A stretch of 32,828 nucleotides of DNA from Sphingomonas sp. PAMC 26605 (GCF_000241485.1 NZ_JH584242.1:85230-118057); one strand, 5' to 3'; counted from the stretch's first letter, positions 14,869 to 23,813 are shown. A program made the numbers and translations. The notes: generated by a model from the letters alone, not told the origin.

Positions 14869-16087
14869 CCCGCGCGGAACGCGACGCTCGCTCACCGTCA
14901 TCTATGCCACGGTCGCGCTCGACGCGGCGGGGATCGGGATCGTCTTCCCGATCCTTCCCCAGCTAATCCGGGATGTCACGCACACGGCCGATGTCGCCCC
15001 CTACATCGGGTGGCTTGCCTCGCTCTACGCGGCGATGCAGTTCGTGTTCGCGCCCGTCCTCGGAATGCTGAGCGACCGGCTCGGGCGTCGGCCGATCCTG
15101 CTCGTTTCGCTGATGGGAGCTGCAGCCAGCTACGTCTTGATGGCGCTCGCACCCCAGCTCTGGATGCTGATACTCGGGCGCGCCGTGGCCGGGCTGACGA
15201 GCGCCAACATTTCCGTCGCCACGGCCTATGTCACGGATGTCACCCCTGAAGAGCTGCGAGCCCGCCGGTTCGGCATGCTGAGCGCGATGTTCGGGGCCGG
15301 CTTCATCGTCGGCCCGGTCCTGGGCGGCGTGCTCGGCGAGCAATGGGTGCGGCTGCCGTTCATCGCCGCGGCCGCGCTCAACGCCGGCAACCTGCTGCTC
15401 GCGCTTGTCGCCTTGCCCGAATCCCACGGTGGATCGACCGACCGCTTCGATCCGGTTACCCTTAACCCCCTGGCACCGATGCGCTGGCTGTTCTCGAAGC
15501 CGCGTCTGCTGCCGCTCGTCCTAGTCTATTTCACGTTGAGCGGAGCGGGTGAGGCTTATGGCGTTTGCTGGGCCTTATGGGGCTATGACGCCTTCCGCTG
15601 GAACGGCTTCTGGGTTGGTCTGTCGCTCGGCGCATTCGGCATCTGGCAGACGCTGGTTCAAGCCTTCCTTCCCGGGGCGGCGGCGAAGCTGCTTGGGGAG
15701 CGCAAGGCGGTGTTGGCGGGGATTGCCTGCTCTTGTGTCGCGCTGGCCGGCATGGCGTTCGCCTCTCGCGGTTGGATGGTGTTCGCCGTCATGCCGTTGT
15801 TCGCGCTCGGTAGCATCGGAACGCCCGCCTTGCAGGCTCTGGCAACCAAGGCGGTGGACGCCGCCCGCCAGGGCCAGTTGCAGGGCCTGCTCGCCTCAAC
15901 GGTAAGTCTGGCATCGATCGTCGCACCGCTCGGCTTCACCGCCTTCTACTTCGCCGTGCAGCAGCACTGGCCGGGCGCGGTCTGGCTGGCGGTGGTTGCG
16001 GTCAACCTAGCGGCGGTGCCGTTCGTGCTGCTGGGCACGAGACGGGAGTATGTCGGGCCGGCGGAGGAACGACAGCCTAGATCATAG
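14858..16087 (+). CDS. MFS drug exporter, Tet(A)-like
   Basis: A 409-residue inner-membrane protein of the major facilitator superfamily with about 12 hydrophobic segments. SLTVIYATVALDAAGIGIV and FPILPQLIRD at the N-terminus and GMLSDRLGRRPILLVSL (motif A between helices 2 and 3) are typical of the TCR/Tet proton antiporter group, as is FMIVGPVLGG-like FIVGPVLGGVLG in helix 5. It probably exports a drug or toxic metabolite in exchange for protons. No ATG is near; GTG 14858 gives a usual N-terminus, while TTG 14849 or 14852 are alternatives. All overlap the end of the oxidoreductase gene, indicating coupled translation. True tetracycline resistance cannot be claimed from the sequence alone. 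Confidence 0.85.
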   Translation: MSTDPRGTRRSLTVIYATVALDAAGIGIVFPILPQLIRDVTHTADVAPYIGWLASLYAAMQFVFAPVLGMLSDRLGRRPILLVSLMGAAASYVLMALAPQLWMLILGRAVAGLTSANISVATAYVTDVTPEELRARRFGMLSAMFGAGFIVGPVLGGVLGEQWVRLPFIAAAALNAGNLLLALVALPESHGGSTDRFDPVTLNPLAPMRWLFSKPRLLPLVLVYFTLSGAGEAYGVCWALWGYDAFRWNGFWVGLSLGAFGIWQTLVQAFLPGAAAKLLGERKAVLAGIACSCVALAGMAFASRGWMVFAVMPLFALGSIGTPALQALATKAVDAARQGQLQGLLASTVSLASIVAPLGFTAFYFAVQQHWPGAVWLAVVAVNLAAVPFVLLGTRREYVGPAEERQPRS

Positions 16088-16210
16088 AGATTCACATCTT
16101 CCCAATCAGGAACGGCGATCGAGACGCTCGGGGCGTTCCCGGAAACGATGGTGAAACGGGATTGTGGCGTCTTTTGTCTGACGCCCGCCGCAGCTTAACG
16201 CGCGACACCA

Positions 16211-16834
16211 TTGCCAGAAGGATCGGGGGAGCTATTGTCCCGTTTGATGAGCGCGGAAATGCGAGCGGGACTGCCGATCATTGGCTTCGATAGCGCGGCA
16301 GCGTTTGATGCTCGGCTGGCTGCGGAGCTGAGAACATCAAAGGGGCTGTGGCTGAAACTCGCCAAGAAAGGTGCCGGAACCCCCAGCCTCTTGAGGGCGG
16401 AAGCGATCGACGCGGCGCTTTGCCACGGCTGGATCGACGGACAGCTTGACAGGTATGACGAAGCGAGCTGGCTCGTCCGGTTCACGCCCCGCAAGCGCGC
16501 AAGCAAATGATCTGAGGTTAACCGGGCGCGCGCCACGGAGTTAATCGCGGAGGGCCGGATACACCCAGCAGGCTTGGCCGAAGTAGAGGCCGCCAAGGCT
16601 GATGGCCGATGGGAGGCGGCCTATGCTCCCGCGAGCACGGCTGAAGTGCCGTCCGACCTACAAGCCGCGCTGGACGCCTCGCCTCAAGCCGCAGCATTCT
16701 TTGTCACCCTCAAGGGGGCGAATCGCTATGCGATCCTCTACCGGATCGGCACGGCGAAGAAGCTGGAGACGCGCGCCAGGCGGATCGCCGACTTTGTTGC
16801 GATGCTTGAACGCGGCGAGACAATCCACGGTTAG
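16211..16834 (+). pseudogene. YdeI/OmpD-associated family gene broken by an in-frame TGA
   Basis: Two open segments lie in the same frame and together make a full YdeI-family protein of about 207 residues. The first ends at TGA 16508-16510 after FTPRKRASK; the second continues SEVNRARATELIAEGRI, then GLAEVEAAKADGRW. In the family the position of the stop is the Trp of the KxSKWSxxN motif, so a single TGG-to-TGA change explains it. The frame opens with TTG at 16211; an ATG at 16247 is the other possible start. The 3' end stops 60 bases before an IS30 element. Both halves remain intact in codon pattern, so the mutation looks recent. A downstream restart could make a C-terminal fragment, but full function is unlikely. 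Confidence 0.8.
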
Positions 16835-16893
16835 CGTCCCGGAGGCGGGGCTTTCTCGATCGGCATCGAGTTTCGGGAATGGCCGGATCTGGT

Positions 16894-16920
16894 GGTGGGT
16901 TCAACGGGTGGTCGCAACAC
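16894..16920. repeat. Left inverted repeat of IS30-family element
   Basis: It begins GGTGGGTTCAACGGGT and ends GCAACAC, matching the complement of 18091-18117 apart from about four central positions. Confidence 0.8.
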
Positions 16921-16949
16921 TTCATTCTTTGAGGAGAAGGAGTGTGGGG

Positions 16950-18110
16950 ATGAAGCAGCGTCAGCGGATTTATTACTCGGCGGCACAGCGATCCGAGATT
17001 TGGGACCGGTGGCAGCGCGGGGAGTCGATGAGTTCGATCGGCCGGCGGTTTGACCGGCAGTCGTCGTCGATTTTCTCGGTGCTGTCGCCGTCGGGCGGCA
17101 TTCGTCCGGCGGAGCGCAGGCGGTCGGGCCGATCCCTCAGCCTGAGCGAGCGCGAGGAGATATCGAGAGGTCTTGTCGCCGGCCGCTCGCTCAGATCGAT
17201 CGCAGCCCAGCTTGGTCGGGCGCCTTCGACGATCAGCCGCGAGGTCGGCCGGGGTGGCGGTCGAGATCGGTATCGCGGGACCGTCTCGGATCAGGCAACG
17301 TGGGATCGCGCGCTGCGCCCCAAGCCGTGCAAGCTGGCTTGCCATCCGGGCTTACGCCGAACAGTATCGCGCAAGCTGCGCCGCAGCTGGTCGCCCGAGC
17401 AGATCGCTGGCTGGCTCAAGCGCAGCTTTCCGGACGAAGAGCAGCACCGCGTGTCACACGAGACGATCTACAAAAGCCTGTTCATCCAGGCGCGTGGCGT
17501 CCTGAAGAAGGAGCTGCTCGAGCATCTCCGGCCGAAGCGCACGATCCGCCGCTCGCGCCACGCCAGCCTGAAGCGTGACGGGCTTGGCCAGATCAAGGAT
17601 GCGATATCGATCAGCGAACGGCCGGCGTCAGTCGAGGACCGCGCCGTGCCCGGACATTGGGAGGGCGATCTCATCTCGGGCGCGCGAAACAGCCATATCG
17701 TGACGCTGGTCGAACGCCAGTCACGCTATGTGATTCTGGCCAAGGTGGCGAACAAGGAGACCGCCAGCGTCGTCTCGGCCCTGATCAAGCAGGCGCGCAA
17801 ACTGCCTCGCGAGCTCTATCAGTCGCTGACCTGGGATCGCGGCAAGGAACTCGCCGATCATAAGCGCTTCACCCTGGCGACCGAGGTCGACGTCTATTTT
17901 TGCGATCCGCAAAGCCCGTGGCAGCGCGGTACCAACGAAAATACCAATCGCCTGCTGCGCCAATATCTGCCCAAGGGAACGGATCTGTCGCTCCACAGCC
18001 AGGCCAAACTCAGCGCCATCGCTCGCCAGCTCAACGAGCGCCCCAGAAAGACCTTGATGTATCAGACACCGGCTGAAATGTTCGCCGAGCGTGTTGCAGC
18101 GACCCGTTGA
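16950..18110 (+). CDS. IS30-family transposase
   Basis: A 386-residue DDE transposase. The N-terminus has two helix-turn-helix regions: YSAAQRSEIWDRWQRGESMS and the LSEREEISRGLVAGRSLRSI/APSTISREV segment that is diagnostic of IS30. The catalytic core shows GHWEGDLISG (first Asp), LTWDRGKELADH (second Asp) and GTNENTNRLLRQYLP (Glu). The ATG at 16950 follows GAGGAGAAGGAG and gives the usual family length; the frame is open further upstream to 16602, but that part lies outside the element. The protein binds the inverted repeats and inserts the element with a short target duplication. Its stop lies inside the right inverted repeat. Confidence 0.95.
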   Translation: MKQRQRIYYSAAQRSEIWDRWQRGESMSSIGRRFDRQSSSIFSVLSPSGGIRPAERRRSGRSLSLSEREEISRGLVAGRSLRSIAAQLGRAPSTISREVGRGGGRDRYRGTVSDQATWDRALRPKPCKLACHPGLRRTVSRKLRRSWSPEQIAGWLKRSFPDEEQHRVSHETIYKSLFIQARGVLKKELLEHLRPKRTIRRSRHASLKRDGLGQIKDAISISERPASVEDRAVPGHWEGDLISGARNSHIVTLVERQSRYVILAKVANKETASVVSALIKQARKLPRELYQSLTWDRGKELADHKRFTLATEVDVYFCDPQSPWQRGTNENTNRLLRQYLPKGTDLSLHSQAKLSAIARQLNERPRKTLMYQTPAEMFAERVAATR

Positions 18111-18117
18111 ACCCACC
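18091..18117. repeat. Right inverted repeat of IS30-family element
   Basis: It reads GTGTTGC at the inner end and CCCGTTGAACCCACC at the outer end, complementary to 16894-16920. It contains the transposase stop codon (18108-18110). Confidence 0.8.
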
Positions 18118-18121
18118 GTGA

Positions 18122-18532
18122 TTAGCTGCCGTTCGCTTTCCCGGCACGCACGAGAAGCGGCTTGCCTTTCTCGACGATATAAGTTGCCAGTTCGACGCCG
18201 GGGATTGTCTCAAGATTCCGCGCCGTATGGACCGCACCAGCGGAGATGAAATAGGCATCTCCAGTTTTGAGAGTTACGGGCTCTTGCCCTTGTATCTGAA
18301 ACTGAAGCGCGCCTTCTGGCACATAGCTCAACTCCTCACCTGGGTGACTGTGCCAAGGCGCCACCGCGCCCGGCGCAAAGTCCACCCGCGTTTGAATCGC
18401 TTCACGACCTTCTATCGACAGATCATGCCGTAGAAGATCGGTCCGCTTCAGGCCCGCAGGTGGCGATTGGGCCAGCGCTACCGTGCCCGCGCAGACAACT
18501 ACGGCCACGACGATTCCAACGATACGTTTCAT
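18122..18532 (-). CDS. Exported cupin-domain protein
   Basis: A 136-residue protein with a signal peptide (about 1-21, ending VALAQ). The cupin core includes VAPWHSHPGEELSYVPEG, where the HxH and Glu supply metal ligands, and GDAYFISAGAVHTARN with the fourth His. It probably folds as a single beta barrel in the periplasm and binds a metal and a small ligand; many such proteins have no known reaction. The stop lies only five bases from the IS30 end, so the insertion just missed the coding region, though it may have removed its terminator. The ATG at 18530-18532 gives a good signal peptide. Confidence 0.8.
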   Translation of the reverse strand: MKRIVGIVVAVVVCAGTVALAQSPPAGLKRTDLLRHDLSIEGREAIQTRVDFAPGAVAPWHSHPGEELSYVPEGALQFQIQGQEPVTLKTGDAYFISAGAVHTARNLETIPGVELATYIVEKGKPLLVRAGKANGS

Positions 18533-18819
18533 AGTGCCTCCGGCGTCAACGATCGTTTTCGCGATCGCCGATAGGTGTGTTGCACGCCAGTCACTATGAC
18601 CACAACTAGGCGCTTCCGACCGCTCCCTGGTTTCCTGAAAATAAATGGTGATTGAGAAGGCCGGGGTGTTTTAGATTGGGATCAGCCAATGAGAACGCCA
18701 GGGGCTTCCCAAAACTCGGCCTGCGCGCGGATATAAGTAGGGCAATGCCTGGTGGTCAGCGGTCCGTCCGGTTCGGTTCGAAGGCTATGGCGGACGTCAG
18801 CAAAACCTACCCGAGGTCT

Positions 18820-19350
18820 CTATTGCGCCTTCCCATTCCAACGGGGATCAGCGGGGTCGTAATCCACCAGATCAAAATCCTTTGCGCCCATTGCGTTGGC
18901 AGCATTGGTGGCCGAGTTAATTTTCCAACCGCCTGCCTGCTTGCACATCACCATCGTCAAATAACCGGACTCCTCGCGAGTCTCGCCAATCATCCACAAA
19001 CCGCTCCACGGACTATAAACTATAGCCGTATTCGGACTGAGGAATTTAACACGCGGCTGTTTATACGCTATTCGTGTTTTTTCGACGTTCATAAATGTAA
19101 AGAATTTGGCGTTGGCATCTGTGATGTCGCGGCGTCCATCGATCTTCAATCCCGGCATCGAAATGAATGTGCCGTCTTCCGTAAACAGCTTGCCATAGCC
19201 AACGGCATCTCGTTTTCCGAACATCTCGTATTGCTGACTTACCACTCGGATGATGGCCGCCTTGTCACCTGCGGTTTGAGCGACTGCCGGCGAAGCCGAT
19301 AGTGCTGCCGCGCATACGCATGGGACTATCCCCCAACGATCACCCAACAT
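18820..19350 (-). CDS. Exported NTF2-like (SnoaL/DUF4440-type) protein
   Basis: A 176-residue protein with a signal peptide (MLGDRWGIVPCVCAAALSAS then PAVAQ). The mature part reads as an NTF2-like cone fold: DKAAIIRVVSQQYEMFGKRD, YGKLFTEDGTFISMPG, then YLTMVMCKQAGGWKINSATN. Proteins of this type often bind or isomerise small ligands, but many have unknown roles, and no catalytic residue set is clear here. AGGAG lies five bases before ATG 19348-19350, which is preferred to an ATG at 19384-19386. It is preceded and followed by intergenic stretches, so it is likely transcribed alone. Confidence 0.75.
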   Translation of the reverse strand: MLGDRWGIVPCVCAAALSASPAVAQTAGDKAAIIRVVSQQYEMFGKRDAVGYGKLFTEDGTFISMPGLKIDGRRDITDANAKFFTFMNVEKTRIAYKQPRVKFLSPNTAIVYSPWSGLWMIGETREESGYLTMVMCKQAGGWKINSATNAANAMGAKDFDLVDYDPADPRWNGKAQ

Positions 19351-19586
19351 GGCCACTCCTAGTCCAGGCTCCCAAAGCAAATGCACATTGGGCCATGTCT
19401 GCCCAGATTGCCAGCGGCCGCAGCGACAGGTCTGAGCATGTCTTCATGTGTCAAAACGTCGCATCCTGGGCGCTAGCGGACTGGGTGCTTTCTCGAAATG
19501 GATCGAGTTTCGAGAACAGATTAGCTTTCTCGGGACATGATGTAAAACGGGAGGCACGGACGGAGCGGCGCAAGCACAAGGCTTGC

Positions 19587-19991
19587 CTAGTCCTTGCCGG
19601 CCAGCTCTTCAGTCAATCGACGCATCGTCTCGACAGTGCGTTCGTGATGGAGCGGCTTGGGTATGAAAATGGCCTGCTCGGGAATATCAGCCGGTGCTGG
19701 AGCGTGACCCGCGGTCGTCAGGATAATCGCGATCGGCGGCCATCGCTTGCGGACCGCCGCGGCGAACTTCATGCCGTTCATGGCGCCCGGCATGTCGATG
19801 TCGGTTAGCACCAGTCGCACATCCGAACGCGATTCGAGAAGAGCGATGGCGTGATCGGCATCATGAGCCTCGAGAACTTGGAAGCCGGCCTCTTCGGCCA
19901 TGTCGATCATGTCCATGCGCTGAAGCGGCTCGTCCTCGACGACAAGGACAATCGCAACCTTACCCGCTTTCATCGATACGCCTGAATTCAC
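19587..19991 (-). CDS. Single-domain response regulator receiver
   Basis: A 134-residue receiver domain without an output domain. The acidic pocket Glu19-Asp20 (LVVEDEP), phospho-acceptor Asp64 (LVLTDIDMPG), Thr92/93 (LTTAGH) and Lys112 (FIPKPL) are all present. Its GTG start at 19991 overlaps the stop of the HWE kinase gene (GTGA), so translation is coupled and the kinase at 19988-21952 is its likely partner. With no DNA-binding domain it would act by protein interaction or as a phosphate sink, as in alphaproteobacterial general stress or light-responsive circuits. An internal ATG at residue 7 is an alternative start. Confidence 0.88.
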   Translation of the reverse strand: MNSGVSMKAGKVAIVLVVEDEPLQRMDMIDMAEEAGFQVLEAHDADHAIALLESRSDVRLVLTDIDMPGAMNGMKFAAAVRKRWPPIAIILTTAGHAPAPADIPEQAIFIPKPLHHERTVETMRRLTEELAGKD

Positions 19992-21952
19992 GTCTGCTCT
20001 ACCTGCGCGAGCAGAGCCCGGAAAGACGCCGCAAAACCCGTTTGTCCATAGCGCACGTCCGAGCCACCTGTTCCAATTAGGCCAAGTCGAATCAGACGTG
20101 ATCCGAAGCCTTTACGGGTTGGTGGGGAAGCTGGCGGCCCACCTCGCTCCGTCCAATCAAGTGCGAGCTGGACCGCGTCGGCTTCTCCCGCGAGGCCCCA
20201 GGCGATGTCGACAGTACCGCCCTCAACCGACAGGGCGCCATATTTAAGTGCGTTGGTGGCGAGTTCGTGCGTAAGCAGCGAGGTTGACAATGCGGCGCGG
20301 GCTCCCATCTCGACCTTCGGACCGGACAGGACGCATCGATCGCGGATGCCCGCGACATCGAGCACGTTAGCCAGCATGTCTCCAAGCGTCGCGCCCTTCC
20401 AACGATCAGCCGTGAGCGCGTCATGCGCCATTCCGAGCGCTTGAAGACGGTGGCCGAAAGCCTCTAGACCCTTAGGCGAAGCATCGCCCCGCAACGTCTG
20501 ATTTGAGATCGCCTGCGCCATCGCCAGCGCGTTCTTTAAACGGTGAGCGATCTCCCCGTTAACCACATCCTGGCGTTCCTCGTCGCGCTTGCGCGCGATG
20601 GCAATCTCCAACCTGTCAGCAGCATTGCGAAGGAAGGAAAGCTCCCCCGCGTTCCAGGAGTGCGGCGTATCACGGTGAACTATTAGGACCGCAGTCGTCC
20701 GTCCATGCTCTCGAACCGGCACGTTAATCACCGCACGGGCCTGAAGTTCGGCCCAGCTGGATGCCTCATTGGCGGTACGATCGTCCGTCAGCACGTCGTT
20801 CACGACGAAGATTTCACCGCGGATGAGGTAGGGGCGCATCTGCCCGTAATCATCAAAACGATAGTCGCCTTCGATGGAAGGCATGTTTGGCAATGCCCAA
20901 CCGGATGCGACCCGTATCCGTTGGCGGTTATGGTCCATCTCGCCAAAGGTGGCCCGCGACGCTTCCACGGCCTCGCCGACAATGCATGAGGCTTCCGCGA
21001 TCACGTCCGTGATTTCACCGGCGTTCCGAAGTACATCGCCAAGCGCCAGCAGCGCGTCTCGCCGACGTACCTCTTCTACGCGCGCGGTGACCTCGTGAAA
21101 AATGACGGTGAAGTCGTCGTTGCCGATCCACTGCGCCGCACCGTCATACCATCGGTTGAATACGCCAACCTGACGGGTGAAATGGACAGGCTTGTGCGTA
21201 TCGACGACCGCGGCCAGTTCCATGACCCACTCGTTCTCGATTCCAGGAATCAGCTCCCGAATGGTCTTCCCCCGCGCGTCGTCGGGATCAATCCCGACGA
21301 GTTCGCCCCAAGCATTATTGACCTCTTCGTAGCGCCAGTCGAAGATTTGTCCGTCCTCGTCTCGAAGCACACGAGCGTAGATGAATCCTTGTTCCATGTT
21401 CCGGTACAGGTCTCGCCAGCGGCGATCGGTAACCCTCTCCGCAGCCTCTGAGGCGTCACGCTCGCTCAGGGCCCGCCGTAGTTCAGCCGCGTCCTTCCGC
21501 ATCTCAAGAAGGGCCACAACCTGCCGGGCCAGACGCTCAAGCGCTTGTTGTTCATCAGCGGTAAGACCATCGGGACGCGGGATGGTGTCGATGATGCAAA
21601 GCGCGCCGATAACGCCAAAGCGGGTCGCCAGCGGAGCGCCGGCATAGAAGCGTATGCGCGGACCTCCGGTGACGAGCGTATTATCACGGGTTCGGGGATC
21701 GGCAGTGAGATCGGTGATGACCACGGTTTTTGCCGCCTCCACCACGTGACGACAGACAGACTGATCCAAGCTGGTCTGCTCAGGGTCGAAGCCCACGCGC
21801 GCCTTGAACCATTGCCGGTCAGTGTCGAGCAAGGACACCAGGGATGTCGGCGCCCGGCAAATCTGGGCGGCCAGCGCCACGATGTCTTCGAAACCCTGTT
21901 CGGGTCCGGTATCCAGCACATCATATTTCTGAAGCGCTTCCAACGCGTCCAT
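19988..21952 (-). CDS. HWE-family sensor histidine kinase with GAF-PAS-GAF input
   Basis: A 654-residue soluble kinase. Residues about 20-150 form a GAF domain (KYDVLDTGPEQGFEDIV, then FYAGAPLATRFGVIGALCII). A PAS region follows (about 178-295, with MEQGFIYARVLRDEDGQIFD), then a second GAF (about 310-450). The kinase part has the HWE H-box GEIAHRLKNALAMAQAIS (His470), THELATNALKYGALS (Asn567) and the W-T-E motif (Trp600, Glu602) that names the family. No transmembrane segment is present, so signals are probably cytoplasmic. The ATG at 21950-21952 has GGAG upstream and fits homologous N-termini; an ATG-like extension to 22012 is less likely. It is coupled to the receiver gene. The ligand of the GAF/PAS modules is unknown; bacteriophytochrome Cys-like features are not evident. 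Confidence 0.9.
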   Translation of the reverse strand: MDALEALQKYDVLDTGPEQGFEDIVALAAQICRAPTSLVSLLDTDRQWFKARVGFDPEQTSLDQSVCRHVVEAAKTVVITDLTADPRTRDNTLVTGGPRIRFYAGAPLATRFGVIGALCIIDTIPRPDGLTADEQQALERLARQVVALLEMRKDAAELRRALSERDASEAAERVTDRRWRDLYRNMEQGFIYARVLRDEDGQIFDWRYEEVNNAWGELVGIDPDDARGKTIRELIPGIENEWVMELAAVVDTHKPVHFTRQVGVFNRWYDGAAQWIGNDDFTVIFHEVTARVEEVRRRDALLALGDVLRNAGEITDVIAEASCIVGEAVEASRATFGEMDHNRQRIRVASGWALPNMPSIEGDYRFDDYGQMRPYLIRGEIFVVNDVLTDDRTANEASSWAELQARAVINVPVREHGRTTAVLIVHRDTPHSWNAGELSFLRNAADRLEIAIARKRDEERQDVVNGEIAHRLKNALAMAQAISNQTLRGDASPKGLEAFGHRLQALGMAHDALTADRWKGATLGDMLANVLDVAGIRDRCVLSGPKVEMGARAALSTSLLTHELATNALKYGALSVEGGTVDIAWGLAGEADAVQLALDWTERGGPPASPPTRKGFGSRLIRLGLIGTGGSDVRYGQTGFAASFRALLAQVEQT

Positions 21953-22301
21953 GGCCCTCTCCACTACTGAACCGGACGTTCGAGCAGGACACCCTTCGCT
22001 GAACACGACCATAAGCGCAATCTTATGCGCCGTTTACGCGGGGAGGAGCAAAGGCGACCAAGCCCGCGATTGACGGCAATGACGATCTCGTGAGCACCGG
22101 ACCTCTGTCGCACCCCCGAAAGGGAACTAGGCACGGGAAGGTCGCTCATTACGGCCATGCGCGGGCCCTGACTCGGTACGGTTTTCCCAAAATCCGTTTC
22201 CAATTTAAAATGCTTAAAATTTCGCTCCAGATACGGAGTTATGAGAAGGAGTAGCCATCGGAGGGCGGCCCCGGCCGAAGCCACTCTAGGCGTTCAACAA
22301 A
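21953..22301. other. Intergenic stretch between the kinase gene and the IS1182 element
   Basis: About 350 bases with no supported gene. An open frame on the minus strand (to 22284) has no family resemblance and overlaps the proposed promoter region of the kinase gene. Confidence 0.4.
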
Positions 22302-22307
22302 CGGACG
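22302..22307. repeat. Left copy of 6-bp direct repeat (target duplication) at IS1182 element
   Basis: CGGACG stands directly left of the element and is repeated at 23808-23813 on the other side, consistent with target-site duplication at insertion. Confidence 0.65.
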
Positions 22308-23807
22308 AGGCTGTTGAAAAACGGCTGTTTGCGACGGTGACGAGGGCGTGATTCACTCCTGCAAGGCGGTAGGGGGATCACGGACATGATGGGTCGGCAG
22401 GTGGCACAGGGCGCGCTGTTCTACGGCTTCCGGCTCGATGAGCATGTGCCGGTTGACCATCTGCTCCGACGCATCGACGGCGTGCCGGATTTCGGCTTCG
22501 TGCGCGAGGCGCTGGCGTCAAGCTACAGCGCGAATGGGCGACCCTCGATCGACCCGGAGCTGATGCTCAGAATGCTGCTGGTTGGCTATCTGTTCGGCAT
22601 CCGCTCGGAACGCCGCCTGTGCGAGGAGGTGCACCTCAACCTCGCCTATCGATGGTTCTGCCGGCTCGATCTGGCCGACCGAGTGCCCGACCATTCCACC
22701 TTCTCCAAGAACCGGCACGGCCGCTTCCGCGCCTGCGACCTACATCGTCTGCTATTCGAGCAGGTAGTCGCGCGGTGCGCCGCGGCCGGGCTGGTAACGG
22801 GGCGCGACTTGGCGGTGGACGGCAGCACGATCATGGCCGACGCCAGCCGCGAGAAGAAGCTGAAGGGGGCCGACGCTGCAGACGAGCTTCGTGCCGGGGA
22901 AAGCATATCGCGACCCGTCGCCGAATATCTGGCGGCGCTCGATGCCGCGCTGCCGCCGGACCCCGACGAACCAGCGCCCGTCGATCCGACCAGCATCTCG
23001 CCGACCGACCCGCAGGCGGCGCTCACCTGCAAGCACGGACCGGCGCGCTACGCATACGCCATTAACCCCCTGCTCGACCTCGACACCGACTGCATCCTCG
23101 ACGTGGAGGCGACGCCCGCCCGCTTCGCAGCCGAGGTGGCGGCGACCCGGACGCTGGTGTCACGCGCCGGCACCAGGCTGGGCATCGAACCCGCCAGTCT
23201 CTCGGCCGATAAGGCGTATGGTAGCGGTCGGCTGCTCGGCTGGCTGATCGACCGGAACATCACGCCATACATCCCGGTCATAGACCGGACCCGCCAGCGG
23301 GACGCCTTCTTCACCCGGGATGCCTTCCGCTACGACCGGGAAGCGGATGCCTACCGCTGTCCGGCGGACAAGCTGCTCGGCTATTGCGGCACCAACCGGA
23401 CCAAGCTGGTGCGTGTCTACCGAAGCCGGCCGGCCGATTGCACTGCCTGCGAGCTGAAGCCGAAATGCACCATCGGTCCGAAGCGGGGTGTCACCCGGCT
23501 CGTCAGCGAGGAAGCCCGCGATACCGTGCGCGCCCTTGCTGGCACCGACGCCTATGTGCACGCACGGCGTCGAAGACAGCGGATCGAGCGCGTGTTCGGC
23601 CACCTGAAGCGCACCCTGGGGCTACGAACGCTCAAGCTGCGGGGCCTGTTAGGAGCAGCCGAGGAGTTCACCATGGCCGCCGCGGCATACAATCTTCAGC
23701 TGCTCGCCCGGCAGGCTGCGCCGGCCTGATACGCGGCGTATCCTCCCGTGGCCGGCGTCACCAGCCATCCGCCACGCCGATTTCGCGCAGGCCTTTTTCA
23801 ACGGTCT
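22308..23807 (+). mobile_element. Complete IS1182-family insertion sequence
   Basis: A 1500-bp element with short imperfect inverted repeats: the left end begins AGGCTGTTGAAAAA and the right end, read on the opposite strand, begins AGACCGTTGAAAAA. It is flanked by the direct repeat CGGACG (22302-22307 and 23808-23813). It carries one intact transposase gene. The exact repeats and intact frame suggest a recent, possibly active insertion. Confidence 0.8.
22386..23729 (+). CDS. IS1182-family transposase
   Basis: A 447-residue DDE transposase. The N-terminal DUF772-like region reads GRPSIDPELMLRMLLVGYLF, then RRLCEEVHLNLAYRWFCRLD and DHSTFSKNRHGRF. The catalytic parts are LAVDGSTIMADASR (first Asp), SADKAYGSGRLLGWL (second Asp) and ERVFGHLKRTLGLRTLKLRG (Glu). 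A Cys-rich insert (DCTACELKPKCT) precedes the final Glu, as usual in this family. Two ATG codons are adjacent at 22386 and 22389, and either can serve as start. The gene fills most of the element and shows no disruption. Confidence 0.93.
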   Translation: MMGRQVAQGALFYGFRLDEHVPVDHLLRRIDGVPDFGFVREALASSYSANGRPSIDPELMLRMLLVGYLFGIRSERRLCEEVHLNLAYRWFCRLDLADRVPDHSTFSKNRHGRFRACDLHRLLFEQVVARCAAAGLVTGRDLAVDGSTIMADASREKKLKGADAADELRAGESISRPVAEYLAALDAALPPDPDEPAPVDPTSISPTDPQAALTCKHGPARYAYAINPLLDLDTDCILDVEATPARFAAEVAATRTLVSRAGTRLGIEPASLSADKAYGSGRLLGWLIDRNITPYIPVIDRTRQRDAFFTRDAFRYDREADAYRCPADKLLGYCGTNRTKLVRVYRSRPADCTACELKPKCTIGPKRGVTRLVSEEARDTVRALAGTDAYVHARRRRQRIERVFGHLKRTLGLRTLKLRGLLGAAEEFTMAAAAYNLQLLARQAAPA

Positions 23808-23813
23808 CGGACG
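23808..23813. repeat. Right copy of 6-bp direct repeat at IS1182 element
   Basis: CGGACG matches 22302-22307 exactly and adjoins the right inverted repeat. Confidence 0.65.

Larger units (their letters stand above)
16894..18117 (+). mobile_element. Complete IS30-family insertion sequence
   Basis: The 1224-bp element is bounded by inverted repeats of about 27 bp (16894-16920 and 18091-18117) with a few mismatches near the inner side. The dinucleotide GT occurs on both sides (16892-16893 and 18118-18119), consistent with the 2-bp target duplication known for IS30-type elements. It carries one transposase gene with an intact frame. It is inserted between the broken YdeI-family gene and the 3' end of the cupin gene. 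Confidence 0.85.

Noticed and set aside
16508..16510. Selenocysteine or programmed read-through at the TGA in the YdeI-family gene
   Set aside because: The family has Trp here, no hairpin resembling a SECIS element is evident and a simple nonsense change is sufficient.
16602..16949. N-terminal extension of the IS30 transposase
   Set aside because: The frame is open but lies outside the inverted repeat and overlaps the YdeI-family remnant in another frame.
21964..22284. Minus-strand open frame before the histidine kinase
   Set aside because: It overlaps the kinase start in another frame and resembles nothing; the kinase ATG at 21952 has its own ribosome site.
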